Positions 63,373 through 64,000 of a stretch of 64,000 bases of DNA are shown piece after piece. The DNA lies in assembly GCA_030789695.1 (NCBI GenBank), contig CM061133.1:92169248-92233247 (forward strand), read 5' to 3'. Positions within the stretch are counted from its first letter, which is position 1, and every line of letters starts with the position of its first letter. This DNA comes from Scilla litardierei (lineage: Eukaryota > Streptophyta > Magnoliopsida > Asparagales > Asparagaceae). The notes below the pieces were generated by a model, which was not told the origin of the DNA, ran no database searches, and worked only from the letters and a program-made list of their open reading frames with translations. The position numbers were made by a program, and so were the translations under genes.

Positions 63373-64000
63373 GGAGCTTCTTCGGTGATGGAAGGACACT
63401 CCTCGACGAGGCCTCCTTTCTTCAACGGTACCAACTACGGGTACTGGAAATGCCGGATGGAAACTTTCCTCCGGAGTGCTTCATTGTGGAGGGCCACATT
63501 GACGGAGTACGTCGAGCCCAAAGAAGAAGATTTCTCGAAGTGGACTATCGAGGAGGTCGCCGCGGAGGTAAGCAATGCCAAGGCAATGAATGCATTGCAA
63601 TGCGCTTTGGAGCCCGAGGACTTCAACAAGATATGCACATGTAAGAGTGCATATCAAATCTGGAACTCCCTCCTCATCTTGCATGAAGGAACGAGTAGGG
63701 TAAGAGACTCTAAACTCGTTGTTGTTAATAAAGATTACGAGTTATTTCATATGCAACATGGTGAGAAGATGAAGGAGTACTACGCTCGCTTCGTCGACAT
63801 CACCAACGAGTTGGAGGCTCTTGGTAAAACCTACACCCAAAAGGAGAAAGTATCGAAGATCATCGATGGACTTCCTTCTTGTTGGGAGAAGCGTACATTC
63901 GCCATCGAGGAAGGTAACGATATGAGTAAGTATACCGTTATCCAACTAATGGGTACCTTGATGTCTTATTAGGTATGCAAGGATAGAAAACTTAAGTTGC

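Larger units (their letters stand above)
55487..63972 (+). pseudogene. gag: S6 Gag, split by C5 and with a nonsense codon
   Basis: The ATG at 55487 gives MSANDNKSVRPPSDYN, nearly the S1 start. The frame is interrupted at 55557 by C5 and resumes at 63378 with SSVMEGHSSTRPPFFNG, matching S1 residues 25 onward. It follows S1 closely until TAG at 63970-63972, where S1 has GAG (Glu after MSY). The homologous reading continues to the window end. No zinc knuckle is reached before the stop. Inactive. Confidence 0.92.

Overview
The window looks like a repeat-dense, gene-poor stretch of a flowering-plant nuclear genome. I find no convincing host gene. Almost all of it is explained by LTR retrotransposons and one LINE, mostly broken and nested in one another. 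The plant assignment rests on the families seen: Sirevirus-type Ty1/copia elements (an extra ORF after pol, clusters of polypurine tracts, tRNA-iMet primer sites), an Athila-type Ty3/gypsy element (tRNA-Asp primer site), and a plant L1-type LINE with a C-terminal zf-RVT domain. The sequence does not identify the species.

Layout. 1-4722: remains of a Ty3/gypsy family with about 3-kb LTRs (family G), including a gag pseudogene. 4723-11271: a deleted Athila-type element A1 on the minus strand and its LTR. 11272-35575: Sirevirus S2 on the minus strand, broken by a LINE (13896-16509) and by a complete, young Sirevirus S1 on the plus strand (19751-32640; 1,874-bp LTRs, 5-bp target duplication AGTGA). 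35576-50703: family-G element G1 on the minus strand, fused at its left end to S2 gag. G1 is split by a solo family-G LTR in opposite orientation (36844-46523, duplication TCTGC), and that LTR is split by S3 (38562-44500), a Sirevirus-like element carrying only gag. 50704-54120: S4, a Sirevirus deletion derivative. 54121-64000: S6, another Sirevirus, whose gag is split by the Ty1/copia element C5 (55558-63372, duplication GGAGC).

How the parts work together. S1 has the full set: promoter LTR, tRNA-iMet primer site, gag, protease/integrase/RT/RNase H, a third ORF, four polypurine tracts and a second LTR. A one-base deletion breaks its pol, so if the deletion predates insertion S1 was moved by enzymes of a relative. 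S2, S4, S6, C5, A1 and the G copies are visibly defective.

The most interesting signals are not genes. (1) Every Sirevirus LTR here has a dense array of inverted GACCGAC/GTCGGTC half-sites just upstream of its TATA box, and S1 and S2 carry a second array ahead of the third ORF. (2) Unrelated elements in the window carry arrays of the same design with different palindromic cores. (3) Tandem 61-bp units in family-G LTRs encode a hairpin whose stem changes by paired substitutions between copies. (4) Both the G family and the Sirevirus family show intron-like GT...AG segments exactly where stop codons separate gag from pol.
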